Positions 27,770-41,751 are shown, counted from the stretch's first letter. The stretch: DNA of 64,000 nt from Antennarius striatus (GCF_040054535.1 NC_090797.1:6379001-6443000), one strand, 5' to 3'. The notes: a model not told the origin generated them from the letters alone. Made by a program: numbers and translations.

Positions 27770-28011
27770 GTAAGCTTACATAAAAAGACATGAAATTCTG
27801 TTTGAATATTGCCGTTTATTGCTGTATTATGTTGGGATTATCAGCTGTCAGGCTTTTGAGCAGTGGTCAGTTTTACAACAAAGAAGCCAAAAAATACTAG
27901 TGCATAATAAGTGGTAGAAGTTGGATGCTTTGAATATTGTTTGGGGGAAAATATATAAGGATAGATCGAGTATGTTTGTATTGATCTCATCTCAAATTTT
28001 TGAGTACCTGC

Positions 28012-28234
<223 letters not shown>

Positions 28235-28903
28235 TCTCCCTGCATTTTTCATGAATCCTGAATGAATCAGTTTAATTTCTCTTCGTCTGCATTGTTGGTT
28301 TTACAAAGGTGATATCCTAAACTAGATATGTGTTAGAGTTAAGTCATTGTGCTGTTTTGTTTTTTTATGCTACTTTGAATAACGGTATGGCACTTATGTA
28401 TGCATATGTATTGTGTAACAATCTTGGAACATCTGTGTTGCATTATTGTTCCCATTGCTGGTTTATGCAGAACTATATACATGTCTATCATCACTGATAA
28501 ATCATGTGGTTGTGCAGCTTGGTTCAAGTTGCAGCTGTAATGATGTGGCTTGATACGGATAATTTAATCCAGAAATCAACGACTGGTTTATCTTCAAATT
28601 GTTTACATAAACTCATGAACATTTATATAATACTCTGGGCAGTGGGTGTAGTCATAGGGTTGTACATATGGGGACCACATACCATATCTTTGTAGCAGTA
28701 TTTATCAAACATAATGGTATGATCATACATTTTGACCATCCCACTAACTTTGACTCAAGTATGCACAAAACAAATCCACTCATATCTATCGCTGTTTGCA
28801 CTTTTATGCTAAACTACATACATTGTTGCTTTTGATTGTGCTATTTATTTTTTAGTAATGGCCTGCCCCCCTTTCCTTTGTGTTTGTTGGATCCACAGGA
28901 GAC

Positions 28904-30324
28904 ATGTTTCCTCTCCGTCTACCCTTGTTGGCCATGTTGGTCAGTTTGACCCTGTGCCAGTATTATGACTATGACTACCGACCTGCTTCCATATTAGGAC
29001 CCTCAGGCCCCAACTGCAATCCAGATTGCGACTGCCCAATCACCTTCCCCAGTGCCATGTATTGCGACAGCCGCAAGTTAAAAGCTGTTCCTCCAGTCCC
29101 AACAGGGATCAAGTACTTGTACCTCCAGAACAACCAGATAGAAGAGATCAAGGCAGGTGTGTTTGACAATGTTACTGATACTCTGCGCTGGCTGATACTT
29201 GACAAAAACCAAATTACCAATTCTAAGATAGCTGCGGGCACAATTGACAAACTCACAGCCTTAACCAAGCTATACTTCAGTCAAAACAACCTGACAGATC
29301 CAGTTGTCCCTCCCTCAAAGTCCCTTGATGAGCTGAAGCTAATGCACAACCAGTTGTCCAAGTTCCCATCTGGACTCCTGGCCGACAAGGAGAATTTGAC
29401 CTACATCTATCTTCAGTACAATCAGCTGACCTCTGATGGAATTGCCGGGGCATTCAAAGGACCAAAGAAGCTGGTATCCCTCGATGTGAGCCACAATAAA
29501 CTGAAGAAGCTGCCAGCCGGAGTCCCCAGTTCCTTGGAAATCCTCTATGCTGACTACAATGACATTGACAGTGTTTCAGCAGGATACCTGAGCAAGATGC
29601 CCGCACTACAGTACCTGAGGATGTCCCACAACAAGCTGGTAGACTCTGGACTCCCTGCTGGAGTGTTCAATGTAACATCACTGTTGGAGCTGGACCTTTC
29701 TTTCAACAAGCTGCAGTCCATCCCTGAGATCAATGAGGAGCTGCAGCAACTCTACCTCCAGGCCAATGAGATAAGCAGTAAGCAGACATGTTTACACATT
29801 TGCAGTAGATTTATGACACCATTTTACAAAGCCAACTCTAAATATTTCAAATTATTATGTTATTTATGGTGTCCCTTAGATATATGTTGTTCCTCTCCAT
29901 AAAACATTTGCGAAGTCTAGTTCCGGCAAAACTCTAATCATCACTGTCGACATCCATGTTTGCTAGTCAGGTGTCCTCTTCACCACCTTTGCAGTTGCAT
30001 GCCTCTCTTCTTTGTGAATTATCATCATTGATCACACAGAATAGCATGAAACCAAAGTGCACACAGTAAAACTGATAAGGAAACCACTGGCCTTCAGCAA
30101 AGGTATGCAATAACTTTTGGGTATTGTGTATTTATGTCTAACAATCAATACATTTTTGATTCTCTGCAGAGTTTGAGCTGTCAAGTTTCTGCAAGTTTGT
30201 TGGAATCTCCAACTTTTCTCATCTGAAGCATCTGCGTCTTGACGCCAACAACATCACGCAAAGCAACATGCCCCCTGAAACTTCCAATTGCCTGCGCCAA
30301 GCTTCAGATATAATGTTTGAATAA
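28904..30324 (+). CDS. lum: Lumican, class II keratan-sulfate type SLRP (2 coding exons, 342 aa)
   Basis: Coding exons are 28904-29777 and 30170-30324, joined in phase 1, giving 342 codons plus TAA (human 338). The ATG lies five bases into the exon after the acceptor at 28898 and starts a signal peptide of about 18 residues. The mature start QYYDYDY matches the sulfated-tyrosine N terminus of lumican. Class II Cys cluster CX3CXCX9C (Cys38, 42, 44, 54) is followed by leucine-rich repeats with YLYLQNNQI, and a C-terminal Cys pair (SFCKF and NCLRQ) that caps the fold. Five N-glycosylation sequons (NVT, NLT, NLT, NVT, NIT) are potential keratan sulfate carriers. The secreted protein controls collagen fibril diameter and spacing, notably in cornea. 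The reading frame continues into the intron past 29777, but the donor A/GTAAGC and the matching second exon define the true end. Confidence 0.97.
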
Positions 30325-30510
30325 GAGCTTCCTTTACATCAGTGACGTATCCATGACGCCTTTATCTACTACCACGGCACAGCTTAGTCCAACGTCCTCT
30401 GGACTTAAGTTTAGCAGCATCACTTTTTTTATTGTTCATATTTGCACATGGTGCAAGTCTGGGATACTGGTATGACATATTCAACAAATAAATGTGCATC
30501 TGGACTAAAT
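30325..30510 (+). other. lum: Lumican 3' UTR (short form)
   Basis: Non-coding sequence after the stop, with an AATAAA hexamer at 30487-30492 that would end the message about 180 bases after the stop. Other hexamers further on (near 31340 and 31583) would give longer forms. Choice not decidable here. Confidence 0.4.
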
Positions 30511-32439
30511 AGACACAATAGATAGATAGGCACAAGTTATCAACATTTTTAGCAATATTTCTCATACAAAAAGTGAACAAAACTGAAGTTAAAACATTTA
30601 GCTCTAGCTAACTGTTGAAAGTAAGCGGGGAAAAATCTAATTATAGGCCATATAAAAATGAAATGGCCAAAGTGTCTACAAATGGCTAATTCATTAAAAA
30701 ACAAAATCACGCATTTCAAACATTCCAAGCTTATATTTGGGAACAACGGAGTAACCAATGTAAATGTGTGCATTGTCTCAGTCGTAGTGTCCTTTTGTTT
30801 TCTGTCTTGTATGTTTCAGTGTTACGCATGTTTAATACAATGGTGGTACAATAATTAATCCATTGCTGTGCAAAGGACGAGCACATGAGACTGCATACTC
30901 ATATTCCAGTGTATAATGTCTAATGTGAGAAATGATGAACAAATGTAATATAGCTGTTACATAGCAGTCACATATGCAACATCTTGAATGAATTAAAGTG
31001 GATCTGATACCAATGCCATTTACCCAAGTCAAAGTCAAATGTTACTGGGTATAAATATATAGCTCAGAAATCTCCATCCAAGACAAATTTAAGAAGGACA
31101 TTGTGTTTCTTAAGTCCCTGGTGTAGAAGCATAGAAGTAATGGCACTTGATTAAAAAACATTGGTATTATATCCTTGACTGTGCTCAGTTAAACCTTAAA
31201 ATGTTAGTATGACGTTCTCTGATAGTCATGAGTCGATTGTTTTCTTTTTCCTAATTTCTAGCTGTCCACTACCAGGCGCATTGCTGACTTGTATACATCT
31301 GAATTCCTTGCATGCAACCAATGGTAACATTCTTTGATAATAAACTACAGCTTTTGCAGTTAAGGCGCTTTCATTGTTACATTGTTGTTTAGCATGTTAA
31401 ACAAATATTTCTCATCAGTACAAAGTCAACTTGGCAGCCGTGTCATATTAAGAAAAGTCATGTTGTTGGAATATCACATTCTGTTTACTTAGTTTTTCAT
31501 TTCATCGTGAATTCTTTTGTGGCCTACGACTCAGTAACTGGATTTGAACTTGGATTTAATGTGAGGAAACCAAACACAGTTGAATAAAATATATTTTCAA
31601 TATATTTGTATGATATTGCTTTGTAAGCTTGCTATAATTAATTAGCCTTACATTTGAGGAGATTGTCAAATTAAGTTTTTTAAGTAACGACAGACATAAA
31701 TTGAATTTCTGACCAAATTTATAAACAGGTAACCTCTTTGAAGGACTTTCAATTTGTAACTAGTTGTTTAACAGTTCCAGAATCCTAGTACAAAACTTAA
31801 AAAATAAAAAAAAACTCGTGGTTATCAATATCTATCAGTATCAATATCAGATATTACCAATATCTATTAATGTGTGTCAGATATACTGTTTGTCCAGCTC
31901 TTTTCAAGGAACCATATATTGCAACCGTATCTTGTATTCCCAAGATTTCAAAGTGTCTTTGATCCACAATAATGACAGAGAAACTATCATCTAACCATAG
32001 AGTGAGGAGGAGTGACTGCTGGTCCTGGAGGGATGCAGGGGTTGTAGGGTTTCACACAGTCCTGCAGCGTCAAGATGCTTTCTATTGAAATTCAACCTAC
32101 CATCTGCCTGGGAAAGAAACCACAAATATCTCGTGATGATTTTAAGGAATTTTATTTTTTCACTGTGGAGCTTCAACACAAGTTATTTAAGTTTCATTTT
32201 GAGGGGTCTGCCTTAGTGTTTTTTCATTAAGATGGATTTTAGTTTGCATTTTTGGATGGAGAATCTGATATGCGATCATTACCACAATTGTGGTTTAATG
32301 TGATAAAATCATCATCATTTTTCTTAGAACATTCATCTTTCCTTTACGGTCAACCCTGAGTCATTTTTAAAGATGATTTTTACAAGATCATCAAAGGTTT
32401 TTGCATTTTTCAGAAAACCAAAGTGGTAAGATCCAGACC

Positions 32440-32530
32440 TGAAGTGTTTCCATGTGGAGGATGTCTGTTTTGTCCATGTCTACGTGACTTCCCACTGGGT
32501 GTCCTGGCCTCCTCCCACAGAAAGTCAGTT
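32440..32530 (-). repeat. Decayed teleost interspersed repeat
   Basis: GTGTCCTGGCCTCCTCCCAC followed by AG, preceded by TTTTGTCCATGTCTACGTGA, corresponds to the reverse-strand reading of the block at about 18990-19050. It is diverged, and boundaries are approximate. Confidence 0.4.
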
Positions 32531-35439
32531 AGTGACTTTGTAGCCCTTTCTAAAGAGTTTGCACTAAAGCATGGCAAGACCTGTGTGTGGCCTTTGTTCA
32601 TTCATGTCGAGCAAAACAACACTTATTAACACGTCAGCATTCCACAAGCAAATAAACGTAACGTTTTACATATGCATCAAACAATACTAAGTGAACAATG
32701 AACCAGTCCTGTTATTACTGATCCCATCCTCGTCCTGGGAGCCAAGTCTCCCTCCTTTGATAGTCATTTTGGCTCGTTTTTTTGTCTTCTTAGGGCTAGC
32801 AGCTTAATGATACTCACTGTTTTTAAAACCTCTGACTAACTCAAGAAGCAAGATTGGTGGATTTTTTTTATTGCTAAGCCAGAGAGTAAAATAACAAAAT
32901 TGGCACATTCTTTTAAATCTCTCTATGTGGTTCAAAATGTGCCATTAATTTTACTAATGAAAAAGCTGGATAAAAACATTTATGTGATTGGTTTATGTTT
33001 ATATTTTTTTGGTATAAGTTATTTCTTATTCGTAAGAACGTATTAACAAAGATGAACCAAAGATGATACTGCTGTCAAATATGTGATAGTACACTCTTTG
33101 CATAGCATTTACCATGCAATCTCTATTTTGAAGAGTTATCTGTGTTGCAAAATGGGATTCTAACCAGGTCAAACAAGCCGATGTGTATTTAGTAATACTT
33201 AACTGGACTTATCCGTGCCTCCATCATCAGAAACATCTGCAATTCATTTCCAGCTCATATGTTCCAAGAGTTTTCACTGTCCAGCAAGTCTGGGAGCCAC
33301 AGCAGAAAGTTCTCAAACGATTGCATCAAAAAGATTTGAAATATTGCAGTTTCTAGTCATCTGGGTCCAGGGTTCCTAAAAGTGAGCAAGTCACTGATGG
33401 ATTGGAGAAGATTTCCAGTAACAAGATTATCTTATAATGTTAGAAAATTATCACGGCTTTGGGTGTGTACTTAATATCCTTTTTATGATAAGGTGCACAT
33501 TTGCGTGGCGCTACACTAAACTACACACATAATCCTGATATGTGCAATGTGCTGGAACCATTACTTTCTTCTCTGAGTGTTAGTCAAGAGTTTGGTATTA
33601 ATCTGCATAAAGCAGCCTTGTTGGTTGGAAACGTGCTTCCATACTTTCTACACAGTTGGATTCCAGATGGCCCATTTGATTCCTGTTGGAGTTTGTAATT
33701 AGGCCCAACTCCAACATTCAGTTAAGAGTGAAATTTTGACCCACTTTTGTGAATGAGCGTCAGTGGCAGTCTGTGTTTCTGTAGGAGCTGCAATGTAATT
33801 AAACTACTCAGCACTTCCCTATGCAATCCAATACAAGTCAGGAGGTAAAGACATCAGCAATGCCTGCTTCTAGTACCATTACACTATGTCGTATGCTGGT
33901 TTTAACATTTTTCTTCACATTTCACATGTTTTTACAGTCATTTGTACCGATTTTCAATTTAAGACAATTTCCTCCTCTTCCTCTGAACTCGCCCTTTTAT
34001 TATCCAAAGTGGAGTTGAGCTCCTGCTGCCCATGGCTGGACAATGAAGTCCTTTATAAAGATTTAAGCCATACAGACTCCTGTTTGAGACAGAAAGCGAA
34101 AGTACAGTATGTTCAGCTACAGTACTGCCTTTTGGCAGCCCTACTTCAAAGATCATTATCATTCAGTCCAGCTGTTCTCAGTTTTAATTTATAGTTGTTC
34201 TTTCAATGCACCTTGATCTCTACAGTTTTCTCCTAATTTTTATAGAATATTTGTCTTTCTTCTTTTATTTCAAGCTCAATGTAGAACAGATGAGGAGCCA
34301 TCTGTTGTACATTTCTCTTTTTCTTACCCTTGCACCAAAAAGTGCAGCTATGGGCTCCAGATGTCCCGCCTGAGCCCTCAATCAAGATACATGTGGAGCT
34401 GACATAAGTAAAGGAGGACAAGAAGATATGGAGGTGCTACATTAGCAAAAAGAAAGACAATGAAGGATCAATCTTTCAATGTTCATCTTTGTGTCAAATA
34501 AAAAGTAAAGTTGCATCTTGGATATCGCTTTCTATTTATTTTTAAGTGTTGCTTAGAGTAGATAATGCCAGCTAAATATTTTCTGGTCAACTACCAAAAA
34601 AACATACAAACAAATCAAACAAAGCTTGATTCCAGGTAGTAGTAACAAAAGACGAATGTGTATTCTAGCAAATACTTAAGACTGGTTTTGCTTCCCCAGG
34701 GAATGATGTTGGCTTAATGAAAGCATTGCTGCTGTAGTCAGTATTGCCAATAAAAAATCTGTTTAATTTATACTATTAATGTGTGCAAGGAGCAAATAGG
34801 AAGGCCAGGCAGTGATGGTCTCCGATGCACCTCTCAACCAGTGCTACTTTGGTGCGCATGCTGTTCTCGGTCCAACAGAAGTGTGATGAAGCATGTGGAG
34901 GCTTTATGCCCAGAAAGAACATTTTATTGGACAAGATTTTTTTCACATGAAATATTCAGGTCTCAATTCACACAGGGACGAATACAGGTTCAGGATTGCC
35001 TCTATTGTTGCACAAGTTCCCATAATGGAGTGTCAGTGCAGCTAAAAGAGGGGATATTAATCTAGGGTATATCAAGCTGAGTCAGTGGTGACATTAACAT
35101 TAAAAATGGATTATATGAGTGGAAAAAGTGTTTAAGTTTTGTAGTAAACCTGTTTGATATATCATATCCTCCATTATCTATCTAATCAAAAAATCTGCAA
35201 TGCACTTCTTCTAGCATGTCGGTGAAACTGTATTAGGCACAGCCTGGCTTTGGGTTACATGTATTCACCACTTTAGCCTAAGAGGCTCACAATGGCAAGA
35301 CTGTACTACAATTTATAGCAGGTATGCTATTTAAGATGATCTACTTTAGTTTAGCATGTTAGCATTTATCCATGCATCCATCAATATTCTCATATCTCAA
35401 TTTCTCATATGCGAGACAACCGTAATCATCTCATGTATA

Positions 35440-35600
35440 GCTACTTTTCTGCTTTTACTGGAGCCTATCTCAAATTACTGTGGACCAGAGGTGGAGCACG
35501 CTCCGTACACATCACTAGTGCATTGCAGAGTATTTATCCTGAGGACATGTTTCCCAGCTATGATTGTAGAAAATGCATGGATGGATAGATGGATTATTAG
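35440..35600 (+). repeat. Decayed teleost interspersed repeat with GGAT-rich tail
   Basis: TGGAGCCTATCTCAAATTAC, then CAGAGGTGGAGCACGCTCCG and CTAGTGCATTGCAGAG, followed by ATGGATGGATAGATGGAT. The order of blocks and the GGAT-rich tail fit a mutated copy of a repeat common in fish genomes. Boundaries approximate. Confidence 0.5.
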
Positions 35601-38600
35601 TCTCTGCAGCTAAGAAGACATCTTACCCAGGATAAAAAATGTCCTGGTGACAAAGAAATGTCATTAGGGTTCATCATCTAAGAAACATTTCTGTGTCCTC
35701 ATAACAATTAATTACCAAACTAAAGAATCACGCTCGTGTGAGGCTAAAACAATGAAGATGAAAATGAGGAACACACATAACTTTTTTTCTGTTCTGCCAG
35801 GTTTAGTTTAATTATAACTTTCCAGGTGAACCATACGTAGACATTTATTTCTAAATAAGTGCTTACATCTAATTATAACATTGAGGGTCTTCCCAACTAC
35901 AATAGACTGTATTGTGAAGATACTTTTAACAATGGCCATTAGTGATAATCAATATATTATTAACAATAGGAATGATAAAAAATAAAAACAAAAAAAGAAG
36001 TTTAAGAAAATTGTTTGGCATTAAAAGCCATTTCAGCTCATCTCTAACCCCATCTAGCAGCCCAGTTAGCACAGTTAGTCTATCAGCTGAAATGAGTCAA
36101 ACACCCACTCCCACCCCCAACAGCAGTTGGGTGGAGTGACCCTCAAACCTGATGACTTCAGTGTCTACAAAAAAAAGGAGACACAATGAAAGAGGTGGGC
36201 AAAAAAAACAGCTGGGCTGGTAGGGCAGTAAGCACCACTCTCTCAAAGGACCTCCCAACTCACACACTATCATCTTTCCACCGACAACACAAGCTCCATT
36301 CTCAAGCCAATAACAATATAGAATACTGTAAAGCTACCTGTGCTGGCTAAGAGCTGTTAAGAGTTGTTGTTTACTGTGGACAATCATCAGAGTTAATCCC
36401 TGAAGAAAAGGAGGAACGGAACTTCACCTGGCTGCATTCAGACCATTCACACCAGCTGGAGAAGCAGGTAATGAGGATTTATCAAAAATCTGTTAGAGAG
36501 AAGAGGGTGTGATGTGTTTTCAGCTGGTTTACATCTGGTTTGACTTGTGTTTAGGTAACACTAATGAAGGATCCAGATTTTAATTGCATGGGTCATTTTA
36601 TTTATTTTAGTGAATTACAGTAGGATCCTTTACTACTGTATTACTGTCCCTTACTATTACATATAAATTCAAAGACAATTTTGTAATCAATCAATTTACA
36701 AAAAATATACTGTAGAAAAATGTACTAAGTAAAATAAGCTGTGACAGTACAAAGGACTCTCTCCTTGTGGAAAGCCACTTTTACTGACAAGCCGGTGCTT
36801 TTCCACATGATAATTATCTTTAAACACTGCCACTTTCTCTGTACTGGATACAGAATGCCATGCAAACTCTTCTAAATGTTTCAAAGTCATGAAGTGGATT
36901 TTAGAAAAGCCCTCAGCTGGAACTGATCCTGCAAAATCAATGCAGAGAAAATACAATTGGTAGGCTCACATTCAAAGCTGCTGGCAGGAAATTATTATTA
37001 TTATATTCCTTTACACGTGTTTCTCTTTAGTTTCTCAGGCAAATTGTAGTTCCAGCTTGCAGAGATCTGTGAAGCCATGACTTGCAATTTTCTACAGATG
37101 TAATACTTAAATCTTAGCATTTATTATAAATACGTGTTGTGTTGTAATTGTAATGGTGTTAGGTATTCTTATTAAATCAGTTTTATTTTGAGGATTTGAA
37201 TTTCAAATGTATTCACACTGATGAGCCCTACAAACACTGTAAGGAAATTAAAACAGAATCAAATCCGTTACAAATAAACTTAATACTGTATCTCAAAAAT
37301 TGTTTTATGAAATGTGCAGCCCATGTTTTATATCATTTAAAAATGTGTGTGATCTTCACCACAGCCTTAATTGTTGAATCACTGAACCTCACCTGGCTGC
37401 ACATCTGATCAATATACTATTACCTGCTATATATAAACCTGTTGATCTCTGAAGTTATCCAAACTGGCATTTTGACTAGTTCACAACTTTTGCAGTGTTT
37501 TGAACCTCCTGTCCATAATGTTTTGAAACTTTTCAGAATGGACAATGGTTTTCATTCCAAAACAAGTTTGTTTGTTGGCCACAATAATAGAAAGACTGAT
37601 GCACACTTGTTAAAGGGATTGGCAGCCAGCCTTATTGTTGCTTAACAGACTAAGTGGCATACCAAGCAGCATCTGCAGCCTTACAGCTTTTACTTTTCAA
37701 TAACAAGCAAATGAAATAACTAACTTGGTTGCTTTCTTTATTAGATAAACATATATAGACTTCCGTTGAATCAGCCAACAAGCCAATCTTATTAGGACTG
37801 TACAGTTAACTATGCAAGGATGTGCCTCATATATCGAGTCTTTGACGCAAAGTTCCATAAACATGTGCTGTACTCAGTGTGGCTGTATAAATGATCACAC
37901 AAGATTACGCTCATGTGTAGGGAAGTGAACACTGTTCACAAGTGCACATTGGCAAACACAAGAGGAGCTGTAATGGGATTGCATGGCTGACTGTGGATAA
38001 GTGTTGATTCTATCCTCACACAACTCAGCTGGGATTATCCTGCAGCATTCAAGCCTTTGCCGTCATCACTGGAAATTAGTGCAACCTCATGCTGGCATGT
38101 TCAAAGGTCACCTGACACTAGTTGAGGTCTACACAGCAGCATGCAAACAATCCCTACAGATTAAGGCTGGCTTCTTTTCGATAACAGCATTACATCTCAT
38201 GTCTGAAGACAATGTATTGTACTTGATGCTTTAGCAAGTACAATATGTTTTCTTTCTTAACAATTAAATCTGACATCATCAAAATTATTATTTACCAAGA
38301 AAAATATATTAAATATCTTCTGAATATAAATGAAGTTACTGATAAATGTACAGTATTATTGTGTTAATATTACTGTACTGACTGTGCAGCAAACCAACAT
38401 GCAGTATATGCATGAGGACTGTTTCAGAAAAATGCTCTACGCTCTGTGATGACTTGTAGAGCTTGCATCCAAATACTGTTGCTCATCAGCATCTTAAAAG
38501 TGTTTTGCCATAAATGTAGGATTAACAGTGACCATGGTGAGAGCTGTGTGCTCAGAAATAAATTATAAATACAATGTTTATCAATTGTAGGTGAAATTTT

Positions 38601-39139
38601 CCTACTTATTATAAATCAAGCTAATCATGTTCCTAAAATCATTTTAGACAAGCTTGATGGTCTCTTACTGGATACTCATAAATCTAAAATTGATGCCTCC
38701 TTATAATTACTTTGTTTTAGTGTACTTTTTGTTTATCCCTCAGTCATAGCTGGTTCCAAACACTGTTAGACATAATAACTCACAGTAAGAAGATTAATTA
38801 ATCCTGATCGCAAAGAACAGACTAAACAAAATTAGTACAAAGGGCACTAAAGTCTCAAACAGATTTGTGAGTCTAGTTAAAGAGAGCTCAAACATGTCAA
38901 CCAACAGGGGAAGGGTTGTACATGTGGGAGTTAGCAAACAAAGAGCAGGTAGGCTTGCATTAGCCTGTTTCTAAGTGGGCCATGTCTCAAGTACCAAAAC
39001 GGTTTAGCACACTACACACCACGTTTGACGTTTGATCTGAGGTGAATCTGATTGGTCAGGAGGAGCTTTAGTGTCAGACTGAGTTACAGGTTGGCACACG
39101 GTGAATGAAAATACAAGTGGTACAAATACAGGGCAGTCT

Positions 39140-39222
39140 AAGGCACAGTCTCATCATTTGGGACTATCCTTGATAAGTAACCGGGAAGAGATATAGCCAA
39201 GAAGGAACCTACAGATTTTAAG
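39140..39222 (+). other. kera: Probable non-coding first exon of keratocan (start approximate)
   Basis: A strong donor (TTTTAAG followed by GTAAGC, GT at 39223-39224) ends an ATG-free segment. A weak TATA-like TACAAATA at 39121-39128 lies at a plausible distance upstream. The acceptor of the ATG exon is 1.0 kb further on (AG at 40247-40248). Keratocan in mammals has a non-coding first exon. The transcription start is not visible. Confidence 0.5.
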
Positions 39223-39248
39223 GTAAGCTGGGTTTTTGGAGATTGAAG

Positions 39249-39281
39249 AAACCCAAGTACTCAACTTGAGTTCTTGGGTTT
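39249..39281. repeat. 33-bp near-perfect palindrome in keratocan intron 1
   Basis: A 16-base arm (39249-39264) is followed after one base by a 16-base arm (39266-39281) that is its reverse complement except at one position. It begins 27 bases after the presumed first-exon donor, so it could form a hairpin in the pre-mRNA or act as a dyad binding site. Confidence 0.75.
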
Positions 39282-40261
39282 TAGCTACACAGAATCATTC
39301 CTTGATTATTTGTACCACATATGGTACCTTAAGGCAGGCTCGAGACGTTTTGAGCCTTATATAGCAAGAAAGCATGAGCACATCCTCAAAAACACGTGTG
39401 CTGACTTTATCTTTGATTTGCAGTAAACTTGCAGCAAAAAGCATGGGCTACTTGAAATAAGTTCCTGAGAAACAGTGAATAAATTAAGAACTTAAACAGG
39501 CACCCAATAACTGAAAATAATGGAGTAGTGCTATATAAGATGGATAAAGAAGGAATGGGAAGCTCATTTCAGAGATTTCTACTTTCCAATCTTTGTGTGT
39601 GCAGCACTCCCAAGTCTGTCTGCCTATGCCCAGAATTATTGGAAGGGTGCTCTTTTCAAATGAATTTGTTCAGTGTGTACCTGAATGTGTGGATGTTTTC
39701 TTGTTTCATCATTTTGTGATCATACAGTCTTAGACAAAATGACTTCAGTGGCAGACTTAGCCATGCATGTTGCAAACAACCTGTTGAATAGCATGCATCT
39801 TACAACTGTCATGCATCGTGTTAAGGTCTAAGCTTTGCTGTTGTTCTAATGCAAGTTAAGCTGGCCTGGCTCTGCATCCTGTCTTTGAAGCTTTACTTGT
39901 CATTGGCATGCAAAGTAATGACCTGGAAAGAGCAGGTTGCATGGCTCTCCGGGCATATGTTATTGAATGTAACAATGATAACATTATTCGTACAATAGGC
40001 CACATACGCTGGTAGTTTTGGCTGATTTTCCAACTTTTTTTTTGCATCTAATGCCACATGATCCACAGAATTTTATCGACCTAAATGTTATATGTCTGGA
40101 GGGTAGATGGTATTTTGTCATCCTCGTTAACATGGATGTCTAGAGAATTCCAGTTTATTTCACCATTGCTGTACTAAGGTATGAGTAATTCTCCAGATCT
40201 CATTCCACAGCTTTTTACAATGTTTTTTCGACTTTCTCTCCATCATAGGTCGAACAGCAAA

Positions 40262-41438
40262 ATGGCACAGCTCCCAAACCTCTTTTGCATTGTGCTCCTG
40301 GTTGGGACAGTTCTCAGCCAGGACATGCCTTACGAAGAATATTTGGCACAGCTGCAAGCCTGTCCTAAGGAATGTCGCTGCCCACCCAACTTTCCCCATG
40401 CCGTCTACTGTGACAATAAAGGCCTAAAGAGTATTCCTCAAATCCCTCCACATACATGGTATCTCTACCTTCAAAACAACAATATTGAGGTTCTGTCAGC
40501 AGATGCCCTACGAAATGCCACATCACTGCGCTGGCTGAACCTGAACCGTAACAAAATCACCAGTGAGGGAGTAGAAGCAGGTGCCATAAGTGGAATGTCT
40601 CACCTGGCACACCTCTACATGGATGACAACCTTCTTTCTTCTGTGCCATCACCTCTACCAACCAGCTTGGAACAGCTACGCCTCTCTCGCAATCGTATCT
40701 CCAAGATCCCTGCTGGTGTCTTTGTTGGTGTGGGTAAACTTAGCCTCTTGGACCTCCAGGGGAACAAGTTGATGGATGATGCCGTAACTGAGGTGAATCT
40801 GAAGGGTCTAAACAACCTGGTACAAATTAATCTAGCCAAGAACCAGCTGAGCAGCATGCCTCTTGGCCTACCTTCTACCACCACCCAGCTTTTCCTTGAT
40901 GGCAACAATATTGAGAAGATCCCTGCTGGCTACTTCAAAGGTTTACCAAAAGTGGCATTTATAAGGCTCAACTACAACAAGCTTAACAGCAATGGGATAC
41001 CCAAAAATGTTTTTAATGTGTCCAGTATTTTGGACTTACAGCTGTCCCACAATCAGTTGACGGAGGTTCCTGACATTTCCTCAGGTCTTGAGCACCTTCA
41101 CCTTGACCACAACAGTATCAAAAGTAAGTCTTGAGACTTCCCTGATATATGCACTAATTATTAATGATCCTAGTAAATACTTTGAACTGTAGACGCTTGT
41201 GTTTATTATGCATCTGTTAAATAGGATTTAGCACCAAGTCTTACGTTTTTTCCTTTCTGCATTTACAGCGGTAGATGGTTCCAACATCTGTCCTGTATCT
41301 ATTGACACCGTTGACGACTTCATCAACGATAGTGTTCCTCAACTACGCTATCTCAGACTGGATGGCAATGAAATTAAACCACCAATTCCCAGGGATGTCA
41401 TTCTGTGCTTCCGTCTCCTGAGGTCCATTGTCATATAA
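40262..41438 (+). CDS. kera: Keratocan, class II corneal SLRP (2 coding exons, 343 aa)
   Basis: Coding exons are 40262-41123 and 41269-41438, joined in phase 1 exactly as in lumican, giving 343 codons plus TAA (human 352). The ATG lies 13 bases after the acceptor at 40248 and starts a signal peptide of about 19 residues. The mature N terminus QDMPYEEYL has tyrosines in acidic context. The class II cluster CX3CXCX9C (Cys34, 38, 40, 50) precedes leucine-rich repeats and a C-terminal Cys pair. The ending CFRLLRSIVI is nearly that of keratocan in other vertebrates. It is expected to be a secreted keratan sulfate protein of the corneal stroma needed for normal corneal shape. I see three N-glycosylation sequons (NAT, NVS, NDS), fewer than the five I recall for human. 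An upstream in-frame ATG exists before the acceptor but would be intronic. Confidence 0.96.
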
Positions 41439-41655
41439 GCAATCTAAAGTCATCATTATCTAATAAGCTTACTCTAAATGAGTACATCTGATGATTTGTT
41501 CATGTGGACGATTCTTTGATAAATGAGATGGCTGAATCCATGCAAGAAAAATTATGATTTATTATGATATTTGCATGATTGTGAAGATCAAGCTCAAACC
41601 AGCATTAGCTGGTTTGCATCAACTTGTTTCATTGCTGTGACGTTTGTAAAACTTT

Positions 41656-41751
<96 letters not shown>

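Larger units (their letters stand above)
30511..39139. other. Lumican-keratocan intergenic region, no gene seen
   Basis: About 8.6 kb of AT-rich sequence. No coding exon with homologous structure is visible on either strand. It contains fragments of dispersed repeats near 32440-32530 and 35440-35600. A segment at 36300-36467 has a CCAAT motif, an A/T-rich TATA-like motif and a donor-like site, discussed as a possible upstream promoter. Nothing else can be supported. Confidence 0.5.

Noticed and set aside
29778-29902. C-terminal extension of the first lumican frame
   Set aside because: Read-through into the intron. A good donor at 29778 and a phase-matched exon at 30170 encoding the lumican C terminus are present.
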